Made by a program: the position numbers and the translations under genes
Shown: piece by piece, positions 28,127 to 36,690 of the stretch
How positions within the stretch are numbered: the first letter of the stretch is position 1
How the letters are laid out: the number at the start of each line of letters is the position of its first letter
Assembly (NCBI RefSeq): GCF_001424875.1
Contig: NZ_LMCT01000011.1
Coordinates: 104,066-168,065, forward strand
Origin: Kitasatospora sp. Root107
Lineage (GTDB): Bacteria; Actinomycetota; Actinomycetes; Streptomycetales; Streptomycetaceae
DNA: 64,000 nucleotides
Direction of reading: 5' to 3'
The notes under the pieces: model-generated
Databases searched by the model: none
What the model saw: only the letters and a program-made list of their open reading frames with translations
What the model was told of the DNA's origin: nothing

Positions 28127-29803
28127 ATGACCACCCCTGCCCGCCCGCCGCGCAACCGTCGCAGCCCGCAGCAGTCCACCGGCCGCCCGCAGCAGCAGCG
28201 CACCGGCACCAGCAGTGGCGGCCTCAGCCGCAGCGGTGGCGGCAACCGCCGCCCGCAGCGTGCTGCCGCCCAGCAGCAGCCGCCCGCCGACTTCACCGTG
28301 GTCGAGGGCACCCCGGCCCGGCCGCCGGCCGCCACCTTCGCCGAGCTGGAGATGCCCAAGGGCCTGCTCTCCGCCCTCGGCAAGGAGGGTGTCGTCGAGC
28401 CCTTCCCGATCCAGTCCGCCACCCTGCCGGACGCGCTGGCCGGCCGTGACGTGCTCGGCCGTGGCCGGACCGGCTCCGGCAAGACCCTCGCCTTCGGCCT
28501 CTCGCTGCTCGCCCGCACCGCCGGGAAGCGGGCCGACGCCCGCTGCCCGCTGGCCCTGGTGCTGGTGCCGACCCGCGAGCTGGCCCAGCAGGTCACCGAC
28601 GCGCTCACCCCGTACGCCACCGCGGTCAACCTGCGGATCGCCACCGTGGTCGGCGGTATGTCGATCACCCGGCAGGCGAACGCCGTCCGCCGTGGCGCCG
28701 AGGTCCTGGTCGCCACCCCCGGCCGCCTGGACGACCTGATCAACCGTCAGGACGTCCGGCTGGACGACGTGCAGATCACCGTCCTGGACGAGGCCGACCA
28801 GATGGCCGACATGGGCTTCCTGCCCCAGGTCACCAAGCTGCTGGAGCAGGTCGCCGTGGGCGGCCAGACGATGCTCTTCTCGGCCACCCTGGACCGGAAC
28901 GTGGACCGCCTGGTGCGCCGCTTCCTGACCGACCCGGTGACCCACTCGGTCGACCCGTCGGCCGGCGCGGTCACCACCATGGACCACCACGTGCTGCAGC
29001 TGGATGCCGCCGACAAGGTCTCGGCCACCGCGCACATCGCCTCCCGCGAGGGCCGGCTGATCATGTTCGTGCACACCAAGCACGGTGCCGACCGACTGGC
29101 CAAGCAGCTGCTCGCCGCCGGGGTCAAGGCGGCCGCGCTGCACGGCGGCAAGTCGCAGCCGCAGCGCAACCGGGTGCTGGACCAGTTCCGGGACGGTCAG
29201 ATCACCGCGCTGATCGCCACCAACGTGGCGGCTCGCGGTATCCACATCGACGGTCTCGACATGGTGGTCAACGTGGACCCGCCGGTCGACCACAAGGACT
29301 ACCTGCACCGTGGCGGCCGGACCGCCCGGGCCGGCGAGTCCGGCACCGTGGTGACCCTGGTGCTGCCCGAGCAGCGCCGCGAGGTGAGCCGCCTGATGAC
29401 CACCGCGGGCATCCGGCCGACCACCACCAAGATCCGCCCCGGCGACGCCGAGCTGGCCCGGATCACCGGCGCCCGGACGCCCACCGGCGTGGCGGTCACG
29501 CTGACCCCGGTGGTCGCCCCCGGTGCGGACCCGGCAGCCCCGGCCCAGCCGCGTCGGCGCGCCGCCCCCAAGCGCTCCGGACTGCCCGCGGACGTGGACA
29601 TGAACGGCAACGCCCGTCGTCCGCGGACCAAGCAGCGGATGGGCGCGGGTGCCTCCGCGGGTGGCGGCTCCGGCCGGGCCAACGGCGGCAACGGTCGGAC
29701 GGCTGCCGGGTTCATCGGCAAGTCGGCCGGGAGCAAGCCGGGTTCGGGCTCGAAGACCGGCTCCAACTACGGCACCGGCCGGCAGCGGCGCAAGTCGGAC
29801 TGA
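28127..29803 (+). CDS. DEAD-box RNA helicase
   Basis: A 558-residue ATP-dependent RNA helicase. After a basic, disordered N-terminus come the Q-motif (PFPIQSATLPDAL), motif I (GRTGSGKT), PTRELAQQ (Ia), TPGRLDDL (Ib), VLDEADQMADMGF (II), SAT (III), the C-lobe VFVHTKHGADRLAKQL-type strand (here IMFVHTKHGADRLA), ATNVAARGIHIDGL (V) and HRGGRTARAGESG (VI). The C-terminus is long, basic and Gly/Ser/Lys-rich, for nonspecific RNA binding, as in RhlE/CsdA-like helicases. I take the ATG at 28127 because GGAG lies 6 bases upstream. It follows the cold-shock gene and probably unwinds structured RNA in the cold. Confidence 0.94.
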   Translation: MTTPARPPRNRRSPQQSTGRPQQQRTGTSSGGLSRSGGGNRRPQRAAAQQQPPADFTVVEGTPARPPAATFAELEMPKGLLSALGKEGVVEPFPIQSATLPDALAGRDVLGRGRTGSGKTLAFGLSLLARTAGKRADARCPLALVLVPTRELAQQVTDALTPYATAVNLRIATVVGGMSITRQANAVRRGAEVLVATPGRLDDLINRQDVRLDDVQITVLDEADQMADMGFLPQVTKLLEQVAVGGQTMLFSATLDRNVDRLVRRFLTDPVTHSVDPSAGAVTTMDHHVLQLDAADKVSATAHIASREGRLIMFVHTKHGADRLAKQLLAAGVKAAALHGGKSQPQRNRVLDQFRDGQITALIATNVAARGIHIDGLDMVVNVDPPVDHKDYLHRGGRTARAGESGTVVTLVLPEQRREVSRLMTTAGIRPTTTKIRPGDAELARITGARTPTGVAVTLTPVVAPGADPAAPAQPRRRAAPKRSGLPADVDMNGNARRPRTKQRMGAGASAGGGSGRANGGNGRTAAGFIGKSAGSKPGSGSKTGSNYGTGRQRRKSD

Positions 29804-29834
29804 CCTCGCAGGTCGGACTGACCTCGCGAATCGG

Positions 29835-29873
29835 CACTGGGGCAACGGACGTGACAAGTCTGTTGCCCCAGTG
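29835..29873 (+). terminator. terminator after helicase gene
   Basis: Perfect 12-base arms, cactggggcaac (29835-29846) and its complement (29862-29873), extend further into the loop with a G.U pair, and gcgtttt follows. Confidence 0.75.
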
Positions 29874-29981
29874 GCGTTTTCGGGACCGGACTGGCACAGA
29901 GTCGGTGGTGGGGCGTGTGCTAGCTTTTTTTCGGCCTCATGATGTCGGAGTGAGGGCGGTCACGGGGGAGGAGTACCTGCC

Positions 29982-30308
29982 ATGGCGGGTGAGTATCAGG
30001 TCGATCCGGAGGCGATACGGCGGTTCGGCCGTACCTCGGAGGAGCGTTCGACCCGAGTGCGGGAGATCCGGAGCCAGTTGGGCGAGCACCGGCTGCCGTC
30101 CGGGGCCTTCGGCAAGCTGCCGGAGGCGGACGAGATCGAGCGGGACTACCAGGAGCGGCACGAGGCCGCCGTGGTCAACCTGATCTCCGTCGCGGACACC
30201 ATGGAGCGGATCTCCGGGCACTCGGAGGACCTGGCCCGATCCTATGAGGCCGCCGAGCGCGGACTCGCCGAGAACATGCAGGTGATGGCCAGGGGGCTCG
30301 GGGCATGA
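29982..30308 (+). CDS. ESX/EspC-like type VII secretion substrate
   Basis: A 108-residue all-helical protein with a central turn and two long amphipathic helices, the shape of WXG100/EspC-type substrates. The start, EYQVDPEAIRRFGRTSEE, resembles EspC-family N-termini. Near the C-terminus Y88-x(3)-E92 (SYEAAERGLAE) fits the YxxxD/E secretion signal. A GGGGGAGGAG site precedes the ATG. It overlaps the next gene by ATGA and likely forms a secreted heterodimer with it. No ESX ATPase or membrane gene is in this window. Confidence 0.68.
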   Translation: MAGEYQVDPEAIRRFGRTSEERSTRVREIRSQLGEHRLPSGAFGKLPEADEIERDYQERHEAAVVNLISVADTMERISGHSEDLARSYEAAERGLAENMQVMARGLGA

Positions 30309-31198
30309 GCAGTCCGGCGTCCGAGGCGGTCAACGCCTATGTGAAGATCGACAATTGGCTCAGTCCGTTGGGCAGCGTGGTGGACGCCATCCTGCGCCCG
30401 ATCGTCGAGCCGTTCGCCGAGATGCTGGAGTTCGTCACCGGTGACCCGGAGGGGCTGCTGGACGCGGCCAAGCTCTGGAAGGCACAGGCCGAGGCACTCC
30501 GTGAGGTGATCGCCGACCAGCGGCGGGACCGGGCCGCGCTGACCAACGACTGGCAGGGCGAGGCCGCCGACAAGCTCCAGCAGGAACTCGCCGAGTACGA
30601 GACGGCGCTGGAGGAGGAGGCGGACGACATGGAGAACACCGCCTACCGCCTGGAGGAGGCCGCCGAGGAGTGCCGGGTCGCCCAGGAGCTGGTGGAGACG
30701 GTGATCCGTGAGCTGATCGAGTGGGCGATCATCACCTTCGCCGCCTCGCTCGCCTTCAGCGTGATCACGGCCGGTGTGTCGCTGGCCGCGGAGGCCGCCG
30801 CCGCAGCTGCCGAGGGCACCATCGCCAGCGCCCGGATCGCCATGCTGGTACGGAAGTTGGCCTCGGCGCTGACGAAGGTCGCGGACGCCATGAAGGCGAT
30901 CAAGGCGGCCTCCGCCCGGCCGCACCTGAGCCCGAAGAAGCCGTGGACCTGGACCAAGCAGTTCGACCCCGAGGCGCTCGCCGCCAGCATGATCAAGAAG
31001 GGCGTCGGCAAGGCCGCCCTGGGTGCCATCGGCCTGACCGGTGACCCGGTGGGCGAGACCGCCAAGACCGCGATCCAGCAGGGTCTGATCTTCGGCGCCG
31101 ACGAGGCGGACAAGAAGATCAACCCGCAGAACCTGCCGCCGACCGTAGAGTTGAGCCCGGAGGAGCGCAAGCAGCGCTTCGACCAGGCCTTCGGCTGA
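30305..31198 (+). CDS. WXG100-domain protein with C-terminal extension
   Basis: A 297-residue protein. Residues 50-130 form a helical hairpin with a WXG motif (W83-Q-G85) and a downstream Y114-x(3)-E118 signal, matching the WXG100 fold used by type VII secretion. A hydrophobic segment (about 140-170, Ala-rich) follows, then a basic stretch and a C-terminal part of about 100 residues with no recognised domain (PWTWTKQFDPEALAASMIKK). It is translationally coupled to the small ESX-like gene upstream. It could be a secreted effector with an unknown C-terminal activity or a structural substrate. Confidence 0.65.
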   Translation: MSSPASEAVNAYVKIDNWLSPLGSVVDAILRPIVEPFAEMLEFVTGDPEGLLDAAKLWKAQAEALREVIADQRRDRAALTNDWQGEAADKLQQELAEYETALEEEADDMENTAYRLEEAAEECRVAQELVETVIRELIEWAIITFAASLAFSVITAGVSLAAEAAAAAAEGTIASARIAMLVRKLASALTKVADAMKAIKAASARPHLSPKKPWTWTKQFDPEALAASMIKKGVGKAALGAIGLTGDPVGETAKTAIQQGLIFGADEADKKINPQNLPPTVELSPEERKQRFDQAFG

Positions 31199-31224
31199 GA
31201 CCGACGAGGAAGGGCGGGCACGCG

Positions 31225-31824
31225 ATGCTCAACGCCGACCGCGAGATCGTCCAGCCGTTGCTGGAGCCGGGCGAGCGCCTGATCGAGGCGGCCAAGGTGA
31301 GCCTGGCTCCGGGTATCGCGCGCCCGCCCGAGGAGCTGCTCACGCCCCGTCAGCCCAGCCAGCTCGAACAGAAGTTGGCCAGGCCGTTCAACGTGCTGCG
31401 CCGGGCCTACGCCGTGGTGAACCCGGTCTCGGCGGCGGTCGGCGCGGTCGAGGACCGGGTGGCGTCGGCCGCGCCCGAACGGGCGCTGCACGGCACCGGG
31501 ATGGGCGGGGACTGGGCCAGTGCCGCCGGGCGCTTCGTGATCCGGATGTACGAGGACGGCGCGTACGCCTCGGGCCTGCTCACCGTCACCGACCGGCGGG
31601 TGCTGATGGTGGTGGACCGCTCCGCGATCTGGCAGCTGCTCAGCGAGCAGCACGCCGTGCAGTGGGCGGTGCAGCGTGGCGAGTTGGCCGAGTTCCGGCG
31701 CAACGCCAAGGGTGTGCTGCAGCGCGGCCGAATCGACCTGGTCTTCCGGGACGGCTCCTGGGCGGGTGTGTCGGCAGACCTGCCGCGTAACGCCGATCCG
31801 TTGGTGGCCGCGTTCAGCGGGTGA
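31225..31824 (+). CDS. hypothetical protein of the ESX-like cassette
   Basis: A 199-residue soluble protein, 26 bases downstream of the WXG100 gene and surely co-transcribed. The C-terminal half (SGLLTVTDRRVLMVVDRS, then RNAKGVLQRGRIDLVFRDGSW) looks like a bacterial PH/PHb-type beta domain; the N-terminal half is helical. I do not recognise a named family. By position it may be a chaperone, immunity or accessory protein for the two upstream products. Its end overlaps the convergent regulator gene by 11 bases. Confidence 0.55.
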   Translation: MLNADREIVQPLLEPGERLIEAAKVSLAPGIARPPEELLTPRQPSQLEQKLARPFNVLRRAYAVVNPVSAAVGAVEDRVASAAPERALHGTGMGGDWASAAGRFVIRMYEDGAYASGLLTVTDRRVLMVVDRSAIWQLLSEQHAVQWAVQRGELAEFRRNAKGVLQRGRIDLVFRDGSWAGVSADLPRNADPLVAAFSG

Positions 31825-32617
31825 GCCGGCGTAGGCGATCGGTGGTCTCGGGATCGCGTGGGGAGAACACGACCAGCTGGAACCCGTCGGACGCCTGGAG
31901 TACCAGCTGGTCGATCCGCAGCAGGCCGACCGCCTCGTGTGACAAGTCCTTGGCGGTGCCGGCCCGTTCGAGCACCTGATGCTCGTCCAGCCAGCGGTCC
32001 GCCTCCGGGAAGTGGGTGCGCAGCCGGGTGATCACCTCGGCCAGTGCGGGGCGCTCCCCGGCGGCGGTGCGGAGTTGGGCCAGCAGCCGGCGGGCGTGCC
32101 GCTCCCAGTCCACGGTGCGGCGCCGGTTGGCCTGGTTGGCGAAGGCCAGCCAGGCCAGGTTGCGGTCGGCCGGGTCGCAGGCGGTGTAGTCGAACAGCGC
32201 GTCGGCCTCCGGGTTCCACGCCCGGACCTCCCAGTCGGCGTCCATCAGAAAGGCCGGGGCCGGGGACTGGCCGGACATCAACCGCAGTAGTGGGGCCGGG
32301 AGTTCGGCCGGCGCAGGTTCGGTGGTGGTACCGCCGCCGGCCAGTTGGAAGAGATAGGCGGTCTCGGTCCGGTCCAGCCGCAGGGTACGGGCCAGGCTGC
32401 CCAGCACCTCGGGGGAGGGGTTGATCCGGCGCCCCTGCTCCAGCCAGGTGTACCAGGTCACTCCGACCCCGGCGAGCAGCGCCAGCTCCTCCCGGCGCAG
32501 CCCCGGCGTCCGGCGGCGGACGCCCGGGGCCAGGCCGACCTGCTCCGGGGACAGCCGGGCCCGGCGAGTGCGCAGGAAGTCGGACAGCTCGGTGCGCTGC
32601 AGTTCGGTGGTGGTCAT
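31814..32617 (-). CDS. XRE-family regulator with MmyB-like ligand-binding domain
   Basis: A 267-residue transcription factor. The N-terminal XRE helix-turn-helix has the family signature RRRTPGLRREELALLAGVGVTWYTWLEQGR (residues about 34-63), and the rest is the PAS-like MmyB ligand-binding domain (DADWEVRAWNPEADALF near the middle). In Streptomyces such proteins bind fatty-acid-like ligands and usually regulate a divergent gene. The start at 32617 has a GGGGGAG site. Divergent from it is a secreted beta-propeller gene, with a 19-bp inverted repeat between. Confidence 0.9.
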   Translation of the reverse strand: MTTTELQRTELSDFLRTRRARLSPEQVGLAPGVRRRTPGLRREELALLAGVGVTWYTWLEQGRRINPSPEVLGSLARTLRLDRTETAYLFQLAGGGTTTEPAPAELPAPLLRLMSGQSPAPAFLMDADWEVRAWNPEADALFDYTACDPADRNLAWLAFANQANRRRTVDWERHARRLLAQLRTAAGERPALAEVITRLRTHFPEADRWLDEHQVLERAGTAKDLSHEAVGLLRIDQLVLQASDGFQLVVFSPRDPETTDRLRRLTR

Positions 32618-32633
32618 CGCTCCCCCTGTGGTG

Positions 32634-32652
32634 CTGGTACTCCCACTACCAG
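32634..32652. promoter_or_regulatory. inverted repeat, likely operator of the XRE/MmyB regulator
   Basis: Six-base arms ctggta and taccag flank a 7-base spacer, 17 bases upstream of the regulator's start codon and before the divergent gene. Position supports an operator for both genes. Confidence 0.6.
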
Positions 32653-32730
32653 TATCGCTGGGCACTGCCGGGGCCCGGCGCCGGGCGGGAGGGTGGAGGC
32701 ACGTACCACCGCTCCTGAAGGAGAACCGAG

Positions 32731-33723
32731 ATGACGATCCGTCCGTTCCGCACCGCCGCCGTGGCGGCGCTGGCCGCCGTCCTGCTGGGCGCGGGGGCGC
32801 TGCCCGCAGCCGCCGCCCGTCCGTACCCGCCGTCGGTGCTGGCCGGGCACGCCGACAGCCTGCACCCGGAGGACGCGGTCTGGGACGCCGCGCACGGCCG
32901 TTTCCTGGTCGGCTCGCTGCGGCACGGCACCGTGTCGGTGGTCCGCCCCGACGGCTCGGTGCGCACGTTGGTGGACGACCCGGAGCACCTGGTGTCGGTG
33001 GTCGGCATCCAGATCGACCGGGCCCGGGGCCGGGTGCTGGTGGCCAACGCCGACCCCGGGGTGGGCCTGCGGCACGACCCGGCCCGGGTGGTGGCGGGCA
33101 TCGGGGCGTACGACCTGGAGAGCGGGCGGCGGATCTTCTACACCGACCTGGCGGCCGTCGCGGCGGACGGTGGGCGGCACTTCGCCAACGATCTGGTGCT
33201 GGGGCCGGACGGCGAAGCGTACGTGACGGACTCGTTCGCGCCGGTGATGTACCGGGTGCGGCCGGACGGATCCGCCACGGTGCTGGTGCGGGACGCCCGG
33301 CTGGCGGCGCCGGTGGGCGGGTTCGGGCTGAACGGGATCGTCCGGGTCGGGCGCACGCTGCTGGTCGGCAAGTACGACGACGGCACGCTGTGGCGGGTGT
33401 CGATCGACCGGCCGGGGGAGCTGCGGCAGGTGGCGGTCACGGGCGGGGACCGTCCGGTCGGCCTGGACGGGCTGCTGCGGACCCGGGACGGTGTGCTGCA
33501 CGGCGTCACCAACCGGCTGGGTGGCGGGGGTTCGGACACGGTGGTCGAACTGCGCTCGGCGGACGGCTGGCGGAGTGCGGTGCTGACGGCCCGTCCGGCT
33601 CCCGATCCGGCACTGACGGCGGTGGTGGCCGGTCCTGGCGAGGCGGCGTACACGCTGTCGGGGCGGATGGACCTGCTGTTCGCGGGCGTGCTGGACGACA
33701 GGTTCACGCTGCGTAGGCTGTGA
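32731..33723 (+). CDS. secreted SMP-30/gluconolactonase-like beta-propeller protein
   Basis: A 330-residue exported protein. A signal peptide (residues 1-28, ending AAAA) precedes a six-bladed-propeller region with repeated strands such as LHPEDAVWDAAHGRFLVGSL, FANDLVLGPDGEAYVTDSF and GLNGIVRVGRTLLVGKYD, as in SMP-30/NHL-type lactonases. The likely role is lactone or ester hydrolysis outside the cell, but the substrate is unknown. GAAGGAGA precedes the ATG. It is divergent from the XRE/MmyB regulator and probably its target. Confidence 0.8.
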   Translation: MTIRPFRTAAVAALAAVLLGAGALPAAAARPYPPSVLAGHADSLHPEDAVWDAAHGRFLVGSLRHGTVSVVRPDGSVRTLVDDPEHLVSVVGIQIDRARGRVLVANADPGVGLRHDPARVVAGIGAYDLESGRRIFYTDLAAVAADGGRHFANDLVLGPDGEAYVTDSFAPVMYRVRPDGSATVLVRDARLAAPVGGFGLNGIVRVGRTLLVGKYDDGTLWRVSIDRPGELRQVAVTGGDRPVGLDGLLRTRDGVLHGVTNRLGGGGSDTVVELRSADGWRSAVLTARPAPDPALTAVVAGPGEAAYTLSGRMDLLFAGVLDDRFTLRRL

Positions 33724-33726
33724 GGC

Positions 33727-34101
33727 ATGGAACGACTCGACGCGCGGGATCTCGCGGAGCAGGAGCGGTGTCTGGACGAGCTGCTCGAGGTGCTCGAGCT
33801 GGTCTTCGACGAGCCGGTGGACCCGCGTGTCGAGGCGTTGGCGGCGCGGCAGCCGCTGTATCCGCAGTACCACCGGGTCGGCCACAAGCGGCAGTTGGTG
33901 CGCCTGGCGCTGGAGGATGAGCGGCGGTTGGTACGGGAGCACTACGACGCGGTGCTGCGAGCGGTGCTGGCCGACCCGGACGTGAACTCGCCGCGCTGGC
34001 TGATCGCCGTCCTGGTGGGCGCGGTGGGGCGGCGCAGGGTGGAGCAGGATCTGCTGACGGCGGGCGCCTCGGCGGACGTACTGCGCTGGGCGGGCCGGTA
34101 G
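33727..34101 (+). CDS. hypothetical helical protein
   Basis: A 124-residue protein that starts 3 bases after the beta-propeller stop. It is rich in Glu, Arg and Leu, mostly helical, with PLYPQYHRVGHKRQLVRLALEDERRLVREHYDAVL in the centre. I see no signal peptide, cofactor motif or known family. It is probably translated from the same message as the preceding gene. Its stop lies one base from the convergent cbiX stop. Confidence 0.55.
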   Translation: MERLDARDLAEQERCLDELLEVLELVFDEPVDPRVEALAARQPLYPQYHRVGHKRQLVRLALEDERRLVREHYDAVLRAVLADPDVNSPRWLIAVLVGAVGRRRVEQDLLTAGASADVLRWAGR

Positions 34102-34102
34102 G

Positions 34103-34864
34103 TCAGGCGGCGACGGCGGTGCTCTGCCGGGCCCGGTCGTAGCGCTGGAGCAGCAGTTCGGCGATCTCCGGGGCGGCGCCGAGGACCGGTGCGACCAGAT
34201 CGACCCCGGCGGTTTGGGCGGCCGCGGTGATCCGGTCCGGCAGCAGGCCCGGTGCCAGCAGGTAGGGGGCGACGGCGAGTTGGCGCAGCCCTCGGGCCCG
34301 CAGCGCGGCGACCGCGTCTGCGAGCTGCGGCGGTGCGGCGGAGGCGTGCGCGACCTCGACGGCGGCGAAGCCGCGGGTGCGGCGGTACTCCGCGGCGACC
34401 GCGCGGGTGGCGGCGTTGGCGGCTCGGTCGGAGGAGCCGGCGGCGGCCAGTACCAGCCCGGTGCGGTGGGCTTCGGCCGGGTCGAACCCGGCCTCGGCCA
34501 GACGGCGGTCCAGGGCGGCCAGCAGCAGCGGGGACGGGCCGAGCACGTCGGCGAGCGGCACGTCAGCCCCGGCCTCGCGGAGCGCGGCCGGGATGTCGGT
34601 GCGCGCGTGGAAGGCCCGGTTGAGCAGCAGTGGGACGGCGACGGCGGTGCTGAACCGGTCGGCCACCTGGGTCAGCCGGGGCGCGCAGTGGTCCAGGTAG
34701 GCGGTGCCGACCTGGAGCCCGGGGCGCACCGAACGGACCTGCCGGACCAGCTCGTTGACGGTGGCGGCGTGCCGGGGGTCGCGGCTGCCGTGGGCGATCA
34801 GCAGGAGTGCGGGGCTGCCCGCACCAGGAGTGTGGGGCAGTGCGGGCAGCTGGCCGAGGTACAT
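34103..34864 (-). CDS. sirohydrochlorin chelatase (CbiX/SirB-like)
   Basis: A 253-residue class II chelatase with two repeated halves. The metal-binding motif ALLLIAHGSRDPRH is near residue 20, and PLLLNRAFHARTDIP and VAPYLLAPGLLPDRI carry the paired His/hydrophobic elements of the two domains. It inserts metal into sirohydrochlorin; iron gives siroheme, the cofactor of the sulfite reductase encoded 7 kb upstream. It is the last gene of the sulfur operon, 9 bases after the permease gene, which supports the siroheme role over cobalt insertion for B12. Confidence 0.88.
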   Translation of the reverse strand: MYLGQLPALPHTPGAGSPALLLIAHGSRDPRHAATVNELVRQVRSVRPGLQVGTAYLDHCAPRLTQVADRFSTAVAVPLLLNRAFHARTDIPAALREAGADVPLADVLGPSPLLLAALDRRLAEAGFDPAEAHRTGLVLAAAGSSDRAANAATRAVAAEYRRTRGFAAVEVAHASAAPPQLADAVAALRARGLRQLAVAPYLLAPGLLPDRITAAAQTAGVDLVAPVLGAAPEIAELLLQRYDRARQSTAVAA

Positions 34865-34873
34865 GGTGCGGTC

Positions 34874-35773
34874 CTATCGGTTGCTGACCAGCAGGCCGCG
34901 GTTGCGCAGCACGCGGCGCTCCAGCGGGCTGAAGAACAGCAGGTCGATGGCGACGCCGACGATCAGGATCAGGATGATGCCGAGCAGTACGCCGGACATG
35001 TCGTTGAACTCGCGCTGGTTCTCCAGGAACCGGCCGAGGCCGACGCCGAGGTCGGGGGAGGCGGCGATGAGTTCGGCGGCCATCAGGGAGCGCCAGGAGA
35101 AGGCCCAGCCCTGCTTGAGCCCGGCCAGGTAGCCGGGCAGCGCGCCGGGGAGCAGTACGTGCCGGGCGCGGGCGAGGCCGGTGGCACCCATGGTGCGGCC
35201 GGAGCGCAGCAGCAGCGGCGGGACCTGGTCGATGCCGGCGACGAGGCCGTTGGCGACCGAGGGGACGGCGCCGAGCAGGATGACCGCGTACATGGTCGAG
35301 CTGTTGACGCCGAGCCAGATCACCGCGGCGGGGACCCAGGCGACCGAGGGCAGCGACTGGAGGCCGGAGAGGATCGGGCCGATGGCGGCGCGGACCGGCT
35401 TGACCTGGGCGACCAGCAGGCCGATCGGGGTGCCGATGATCACGGCGGCGACGAAGCCGGACAGGCCGCGCCAGAGGCTGGTCCAGATGATGCTGAACAG
35501 GGTGCCCTGGGCCCACAGGTCGGCCAGCGCGGCCCAGACCATGCCGGGGCTGGGCAGCTTGTACTCGTCGGTCAGCTCCAGGCTGAAGGCGAGCTGCCAG
35601 ACGCCGAGCACCAGCGCGACCGCGACCAGCGGCGGCAGGGCCTTCTGCCGGAGCACGGTGGTCAACGGGGTCCGCTGGGTGACCACGGCGTCCAGGGCGT
35701 CCAGGCCGGCGCCGACGTCGGCAGCGGTGGTCTTCTCCAGGACGGGGGAGGGGGTGGTGTCAGTGCTGGCCAT
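34874..35773 (-). CDS. ssuC: ABC transporter permease, sulfonate type
   Basis: A 299-residue inner-membrane permease with about six helices. The SsuC/TauC signature is visible: GLQSLPSVAWVPAAVIWLG and the EAA-type cytoplasmic loop ARARHVLLPGALPGYLAGLKQG. I take the ATG at 35773 (GGGGAGA upstream), which overlaps the end of ssuB by 14 bases. With SsuA and SsuB it imports alkanesulfonates or sulfate esters as a sulfur source. No SsuD monooxygenase gene is in the window. Confidence 0.88.
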   Translation of the reverse strand: MASTDTTPSPVLEKTTAADVGAGLDALDAVVTQRTPLTTVLRQKALPPLVAVALVLGVWQLAFSLELTDEYKLPSPGMVWAALADLWAQGTLFSIIWTSLWRGLSGFVAAVIIGTPIGLLVAQVKPVRAAIGPILSGLQSLPSVAWVPAAVIWLGVNSSTMYAVILLGAVPSVANGLVAGIDQVPPLLLRSGRTMGATGLARARHVLLPGALPGYLAGLKQGWAFSWRSLMAAELIAASPDLGVGLGRFLENQREFNDMSGVLLGIILILIVGVAIDLLFFSPLERRVLRNRGLLVSNR

Positions 35774-36563
35774 GGCGGCGGATCTCCCCACGCAGTTCGT
35801 CAGTGATCTCGATGGACAGGTCGGCCACGCCGGCGGATTCGATCCGGCGGGGCTGCGGCAGGTCGATCCGCCACTCCTTGGCGACCCGGCCGGGGCGCGA
35901 GGAGAGCAGGACGACCCGCTGGGCGAGGCGGACGGCCTCGCGGACGTTGTGGGTGACGAACAGCACGGTGAGCTTCTGCTCGGCCCAGATCCGGGTGAGC
36001 TCGTCGTGCAGCACGTCCCGGGTGATCGCGTCCAGGGCGGCGAACGGCTCGTCCATCAGCAGCACGTCGCTGCCCTGGGCGAGCGCGCGGGCCAGCGCGA
36101 CGCGCTGGCGCATGCCACCGGAGAGTTCGTGGACGCGCTTGCCGTGGGCGCCGTTCAGGCGGACCAGGTCGAGCAGACGCTCCGCCTCGGCGCGCCGCTC
36201 GGCCTTCGGGGTGCCGCCGAGCCGCAGCGCCAGCTCGATGTTCTTGCCGGCCGTCAGCCAGGGGAAGAGCGCGTGCTCCTGGAACATCAACGCCGGGCGG
36301 TGGCCGGGGAGTTCGATGCTTCCGGCCGAGGGCTTGTCGAGGCCGGCGACCAGGTTGAGCAGGGTCGACTTGCCGCAGCCGGAGGCACCGAGCAGGGTGA
36401 CGAACTCGCCGGGTGCGACGTCGAGGGTGATGTCGTCCAGCACGTGGGTGGCGGCGCCGGGGCGGCCGAAGGACTTGTGGACGTGCGAGATCCGGACGGC
36501 GGGGGCGCGGTCGAGGACCCCGACGCTCGCGGCGCTCTCCGAGGTGGTCAGTGCCGTGGTCAT
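35760..36563 (-). CDS. ssuB: ABC transporter ATP-binding protein, sulfonate type
   Basis: A 267-residue ABC ATPase. Walker A is GASGCGKST, the Q-loop is LMFQEHALFPWLT, the signature LSGGMRQR and Walker B VLLMDEPFAALD, followed by the H-loop VTHNVREAV. These match the SsuB/TauB group. The start at 36563 has AGGAGGTG. A 127-base gap separates it from ssuA, with no clear terminator. Confidence 0.9.
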   Translation of the reverse strand: MTTALTTSESAASVGVLDRAPAVRISHVHKSFGRPGAATHVLDDITLDVAPGEFVTLLGASGCGKSTLLNLVAGLDKPSAGSIELPGHRPALMFQEHALFPWLTAGKNIELALRLGGTPKAERRAEAERLLDLVRLNGAHGKRVHELSGGMRQRVALARALAQGSDVLLMDEPFAALDAITRDVLHDELTRIWAEQKLTVLFVTHNVREAVRLAQRVVLLSSRPGRVAKEWRIDLPQPRRIESAGVADLSIEITDELRGEIRRHGQH

Positions 36564-36690
36564 CCGGACACCTCCTGGGTGCGTGGTCTGGCGAGGGAAA
36601 GTTCGGAGCCGGGGTCCGGCCCCGCCCGGCCCGGCGACGGGCATCGACTGGGCTGGGCGGGGGCACGGACCACGGAGCTTGGGAGGACTG

